Assembly: GCA_965263165.1 (NCBI GenBank)
Contig: OZ253584.1
Location: forward strand, 2,666,001 to 2,730,000
Direction: 5' to 3'
Source: SAR202-VII-2 sp965263165
Lineage (GTDB): Bacteria > Chloroflexota > Dehalococcoidia > Lucifugimonadales > SAR202-VII-2
DNA length: 64,000 nucleotides
The stretch's first letter is position 1, and every line of letters starts with the position of its first letter. The notes below the pieces were generated by a model. The model was not told where the DNA came from. It saw nothing but the letters and a program-made list of their open reading frames with translations, and did no database searches. The position numbers and the translations under genes were made by a program. Below are positions 61,267 to 64,000 of this stretch, piece after piece.

Positions 61267-61830
61267 TTAGGGGGCTGGCATTTCATCTCTTTGGGCGCCC
61301 TCCCGGAGGGTGCCCTTGAGCTGGAGAAGCCTCGATTTGGTGGAGCCGTCGATGAGCTTGTCGCCGACGCGGGCGATGAAACCGCCCAAGATGGACTCGT
61401 CCACTTCCAAGTCCACGACAACCTCGCCTCCGGTGATTTCGCGGAGCCGGGAGGCGATCCTGGCCTCCTCCTCGGGTTGGAGGGCAATGGCGGTCTTCAC
61501 CCGCGCCCGCTGCACTCCCCCGTGGCGGTCGATCAGCCTCCGGTACTCCCCGGCGATGCCGGAGATAAGAGGCAGGGCACTCTTCGAGAGGAGCAGGGCC
61601 ACGAGGTTGTGCAGCAGCGGGTCCACCGGCGGTATCACGCGGTCAAGCAGCGTCAACCGTTGCTCCGGCGCGAGACCCGGCGTCTGAAGATACGGTATCA
61701 GCTCCGTGGAGACCAGGGCGTCGGCGACGGTGGCAAGTTGCTCATGCCACTCGTCGAGGCGGTCCTGTTCCTGGGCCAGCGAAAAGATCGCTTCCGCGTA
61801 GCGTTTTGCCGCGACAACTCCGCCGGGCAT
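61267..61830 (-). CDS. atpH: ATP synthase F1 delta subunit
   Basis: 187 residues, mostly helical. AKRYAEAIFSLAQEQDRLDE at the N-terminus, ALLLSKSALPLISGIAGEYR in the middle, and the C-terminal VDLEVDESILGGFIARVGDK are diagnostic. It links F1 to the b-subunit stalk. 3 bp after atpF. Confidence 0.93.
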   Translation of the reverse strand: MPGGVVAAKRYAEAIFSLAQEQDRLDEWHEQLATVADALVSTELIPYLQTPGLAPEQRLTLLDRVIPPVDPLLHNLVALLLSKSALPLISGIAGEYRRLIDRHGGVQRARVKTAIALQPEEEARIASRLREITGGEVVVDLEVDESILGGFIARVGDKLIDGSTKSRLLQLKGTLREGAQRDEMPAP

Positions 61831-61833
61831 ACG

Positions 61834-62373
61834 CTAGTTCCTCCCCAGCCCGGAGCTCTCTTCGAGCACGCGTTCCACAAGCTCTCGATGGGCGTCCCGG
61901 TCCAGGGAACGGCCAATGACCTGCTCCGCCGCCTGGATTGCCAGGTCGGCAAACTGGCGCCTCACCTCGGCGACCGCCTCGTCCCGCTCGCGTTGGATCT
62001 CTTCGCGGGCGCGGGCCGTGAGGCGCTCGGCCTCTTCGCGGGCGCGGTCCATTTCCTGTTGGCGAACCTGGCCGGCGACCTGGCGGGCCTGCTCCAGCAT
62101 GCGCTGGCTCTCCTGCCTGCCTTCCTGAAGCTGGTGCTCCAGCTCCTCTCCCTGGCGCTGGGCTTCCTGGCGCACGCGGCCAGCCTCGTCCAGGCTTTCC
62201 TGAATGGTCTGGCGCCGATTGTCCAGCATGCGGAGGATGGGCTTGTAGGCCACCAGGTACAGGAGCGCCAGCAGGATGCCAAAGTTAACGACATAGACGA
62301 GCAGGCTAATGCCGTCTATGCCAAGAGCCCCAATGCCTGAGAACTCTTCGGCCAACACAGGTGCAAGCAACAC
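61834..62373 (-). CDS. atpF: ATP synthase F0 b subunit
   Basis: 179 residues. One membrane helix (LLVYVVNFGILLALLYLVAY) followed by a long highly charged coiled coil (GEELEHQLQEGRQESQRML and on), the peripheral stalk. A short hydrophobic stretch precedes the helix. Confidence 0.93.
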   Translation of the reverse strand: MLLAPVLAEEFSGIGALGIDGISLLVYVVNFGILLALLYLVAYKPILRMLDNRRQTIQESLDEAGRVRQEAQRQGEELEHQLQEGRQESQRMLEQARQVAGQVRQQEMDRAREEAERLTARAREEIQRERDEAVAEVRRQFADLAIQAAEQVIGRSLDRDAHRELVERVLEESSGLGRN

Positions 62374-62401
62374 GATGCCTCCCTAGCGCCTTGCCAACCG
62401 G

Positions 62402-62635
62402 CTAGGCCACGAAAACGAGCAAAATGGCCACGACGAGCACGTAGATACCGATGGCCTCTGCGAAGGCTATGGCCAGGATCATATTGGGCAGGATGGCCCC
62501 TCTGGCCTCCGGGTTCCGTCCTAGGGCGTTCATTGCGGCTGCGCCCAGGATTCCAATGCCCAAGCCCGGCCCAAGCATACCCAGGCCCGCGGCCAGTCCA
62601 ACGGCCAACATCCTTACGGCTTCAGTCTCTATCAT
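62402..62635 (-). CDS. atpE: ATP synthase F0 c subunit
   Basis: 77-residue hairpin of two membrane helices. Gly-rich helix 1 (GLGMLGPGLGIGILGAAAM), polar loop ALGRNPEARG, and helix 2 with the ion-binding Glu in ILAIAFAEAIGIYVLV. Ala follows the Glu rather than the Ser/Thr of sodium-binding rings, so proton coupling is likely. Confidence 0.95.
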   Translation of the reverse strand: MIETEAVRMLAVGLAAGLGMLGPGLGIGILGAAAMNALGRNPEARGAILPNMILAIAFAEAIGIYVLVVAILLVFVA

Positions 62636-62838
62636 CTAGTCCTCCTCATGCTCTAGTCTCACGGGGCCCGCGCGCCCCTTCGTCTCCATGCGGTCAATCA
62701 ACAAGCCCAACCGGCGCCCTGCGCTGGTTGGCGTCCCCAGGGAGGTTGCAGCGCGACCTCCATCTTAACCTTACCTGGTAGCTGGGGGGAAGGATTCTCC
62801 CGGCTCGCGCCTGCAACGAAGATCCCTGGGAAGTATAG
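62636..62838. repeat. atpE-atpB spacer carrying repeats D2 and D
   Basis: Unusually long spacer (203 bp) within the ATP synthase operon. D2 lies at 62724-62764 and D at 62790-62841. The two are imperfect inverted repeats of each other (CCCAGGGA, GTTGCA, GCGCGA against their complements in D), so the spacer RNA could fold into a large hairpin. Both are also found around the carbonic anhydrase segment at 23.0-24.5 kb. Confidence 0.6.
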
Positions 62839-63753
62839 CTATTCGTGGGCCTCCTCGTGGGGGGCCACTGCCACCGAAGTAAAGGCAAGCGTCAGTCCGG
62901 CAAAGATGAGCGCTTGCACAAACCCAACCAACAACTCCAGTCCGTAGAACACGATGGAAACGACGAAAGAGGCCAGGAACGTGGACATCACCAGCACGAT
63001 TTCACCGGCGGTCATGTTGCCAAAGAGACGGAAGGTGAAGCTGAGCACCCGCGTCCCGTGGCTGAAAATCTCCAGGATGCCAACGAACACATCTATGGCG
63101 CCCATGAAGATGAGGCCGATGTTGAGCCGACGCAGGCCGCGGCCCAGGGTCTTGACGCGCACGAACTCGGACAGGTAGCCCGGGCCGTGGGCCCTCAGTC
63201 CCCAGAACTCGATGGCGACCAGGGAGACAATGGCCAGGGCCAGAGGCATGTTCAGGTCGGTTCCGGCGGAGCGGAACAGGTGGGCCTGAACGTTGCCGGC
63301 CAACTCGTGGCCCTCCGGATAGATCAGCCCAACGCTGGGGTAGATGGGAAGGAGGGCGATCCAGGAGTTGAAGGCGACAAAGAGGAAAATGGTGGCGATA
63401 AGCGGGAAGAAGCGCCTGCCGTTCTGCTCTCCGACGACGCTGGCAACGAAGTTGAACAATTGCTCGATGATGATTTCAAGGACATTTTGGAGCCCCCGGG
63501 GCACAACGGACATGCGGCGGGTGGTTATGGCAAAGACAATCACCAGGACGGCGGTGACGAGCCAGGCGGATAACAGGGTATTGGTGACCTTGAAGGCCCC
63601 CAGGTGAAAGATAGTCTGGGGCGCCAGGTGGAACTCCGGGGTTGAAAGGAGGGGTTCCCTGCCAAATAGATTGGCACCGACGACCCCTGTCACTACCCCA
63701 GTGAGCGCAAGGGCCACCGCTATGATTCCGAAGGGTATCAGGACTCTTCGCAC
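62839..63753 (-). CDS. atpB: ATP synthase F0 a subunit
   Basis: 304 residues, five or six membrane helices. The essential Arg lies in SFTFRLFGNMTAGEIVLVMS near 227. VALLPIYPSVGLIYPEG-type loop and FNSWIALLPIYP earlier. The C-terminal LELLVGFVQALIFAGLTLAF is diagnostic. TAG stop lies within repeat D. Confidence 0.95.
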   Translation of the reverse strand: MRRVLIPFGIIAVALALTGVVTGVVGANLFGREPLLSTPEFHLAPQTIFHLGAFKVTNTLLSAWLVTAVLVIVFAITTRRMSVVPRGLQNVLEIIIEQLFNFVASVVGEQNGRRFFPLIATIFLFVAFNSWIALLPIYPSVGLIYPEGHELAGNVQAHLFRSAGTDLNMPLALAIVSLVAIEFWGLRAHGPGYLSEFVRVKTLGRGLRRLNIGLIFMGAIDVFVGILEIFSHGTRVLSFTFRLFGNMTAGEIVLVMSTFLASFVVSIVFYGLELLVGFVQALIFAGLTLAFTSVAVAPHEEAHE

Positions 63754-63762
63754 CGGCGCGTT

Positions 63763-64000
63763 TTACACCTCAGAGTTTTTGCCGTCGTCGCCACCGGAGT
63801 ACATGAGCGGCGCCACCATCCGGTACAAGCCATAGAATCCCAGAGCAACTCCCAGCAGCAAACCGATAACCGTCAGGAGAGGAGTTGTGCCCAACCGGCC
63901 GTCCAGCCACAAGCCGCCGAGCGTACCTCCCACAATGCAGAGCGCCACGTACCATCCCAAGCCGACGACTTCGGCCAACAGGACCGGAGTCTTCTTGTTT
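63763..64000 (-). CDS. AtpI/AtpZ-like ATP synthase accessory membrane protein, partial (5' end outside window)
   Basis: Two membrane helices: GLGWYVALCIVGGTLGGLWL with conserved LD after it, and LLTVIGLLLGVALGFYGLYR. This is the AtpZ/AtpI family that assists c-ring assembly or magnesium supply. A TTG at 63978 could start it, but the frame stays open to the window end (NKKTPVLLAEVV), so the real start may lie outside. 9 bp upstream of atpB. Confidence 0.8.
   Translation of the reverse strand, partial: NKKTPVLLAEVVGLGWYVALCIVGGTLGGLWLDGRLGTTPLLTVIGLLLGVALGFYGLYRMVAPLMYSGGDDGKNSEV

Overview
The window is GC-rich bacterial chromosome. Gene content fits a Chloroflexota of the Dehalococcoidia/SAR202 type: orphan molybdenum hydroxylase large subunits, F420-type oxidoreductase families (LLM, PPOX), CaiB-type CoA transferase, several amidohydrolases, a DUF5679 protein, an EF-P with an unusual tip, and an F-type ATPase operon beside rex. 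The lineage is inferred from this profile; no rRNA or other decisive marker is present.

Layout. 1-5.5 kb: two xanthine-dehydrogenase-family molybdenum subunits on the minus strand (the first cut by the window edge), a PPOX protein, and a repeat-rich gap. 6.4-17.9 kb: galU, an MFS transporter, DUF2851 with a small HTH protein, two aldo/keto reductases, an LLM oxidoreductase, a DUF5679 protein, a GYD protein, an ABC-2 exporter pair and an EVE protein. 18-19.1 kb: repeats. 19.2-25.5 kb: a glutaredoxin-like protein, zinc-ribbon RDD and PrsW membrane proteins, a ThDP enzyme, an alpha-carbonic anhydrase on a repeat-flanked segment with a helicase remnant, lgt and tRNA-Pro(GGG). 25.7-32.2 kb: amidohydrolase, epimerase, HbpS-like and VOC proteins, then aroQ-Xaa-Pro peptidase-efp-formyltransferase. 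32.3-43.6 kb: clpX-clpP-tig, aspS with a candidate attenuator leader, a branched-chain aminotransferase, a YtcJ-like amidohydrolase, a polyprenyl synthase and metG. 44.5-55.9 kb: a NatAB-like ABC pair, an esterase, accB-accC, an amidohydrolase, a pyruvate-carboxylase-B-like carboxyltransferase, a CoA transferase, rsmI and a membrane-anchored sulfite-oxidase-like enzyme. 56-64 kb: rex converging on a complete atpB-E-F-H-A-G-D-C operon preceded by an AtpI/AtpZ-like gene cut by the window end.

The most unusual content is non-coding. A composite repeat of about 365-375 bp occurs three times (2640-3003, 18243-18618 on the minus strand, 43982-44346). Each copy carries an apparent sigma70 promoter (TTGCAA, exactly 17 bp, TATRGT), a conserved leader with a hairpin, and an array of nine or ten short units. 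In two copies GTAAC recurs every 10 or 11 bp, averaging about 10.4 bp, close to one turn of B-DNA. In the third copy the core has become GCGAC with a strict 11-bp period. The copies lie beside a second, hairpin-forming repeat family. Other points of interest are the carbonic anhydrase segment flanked by 76-bp direct repeats, related inverted repeats between atpE and atpB, and the structured aspS leader.

Several start codons were moved from the longest reading frame because upstream sequence is a repeat, a tRNA, a pseudogene or an operator, or because a better ribosome-binding site lies downstream. No database search was possible; all family names come from reading motifs.
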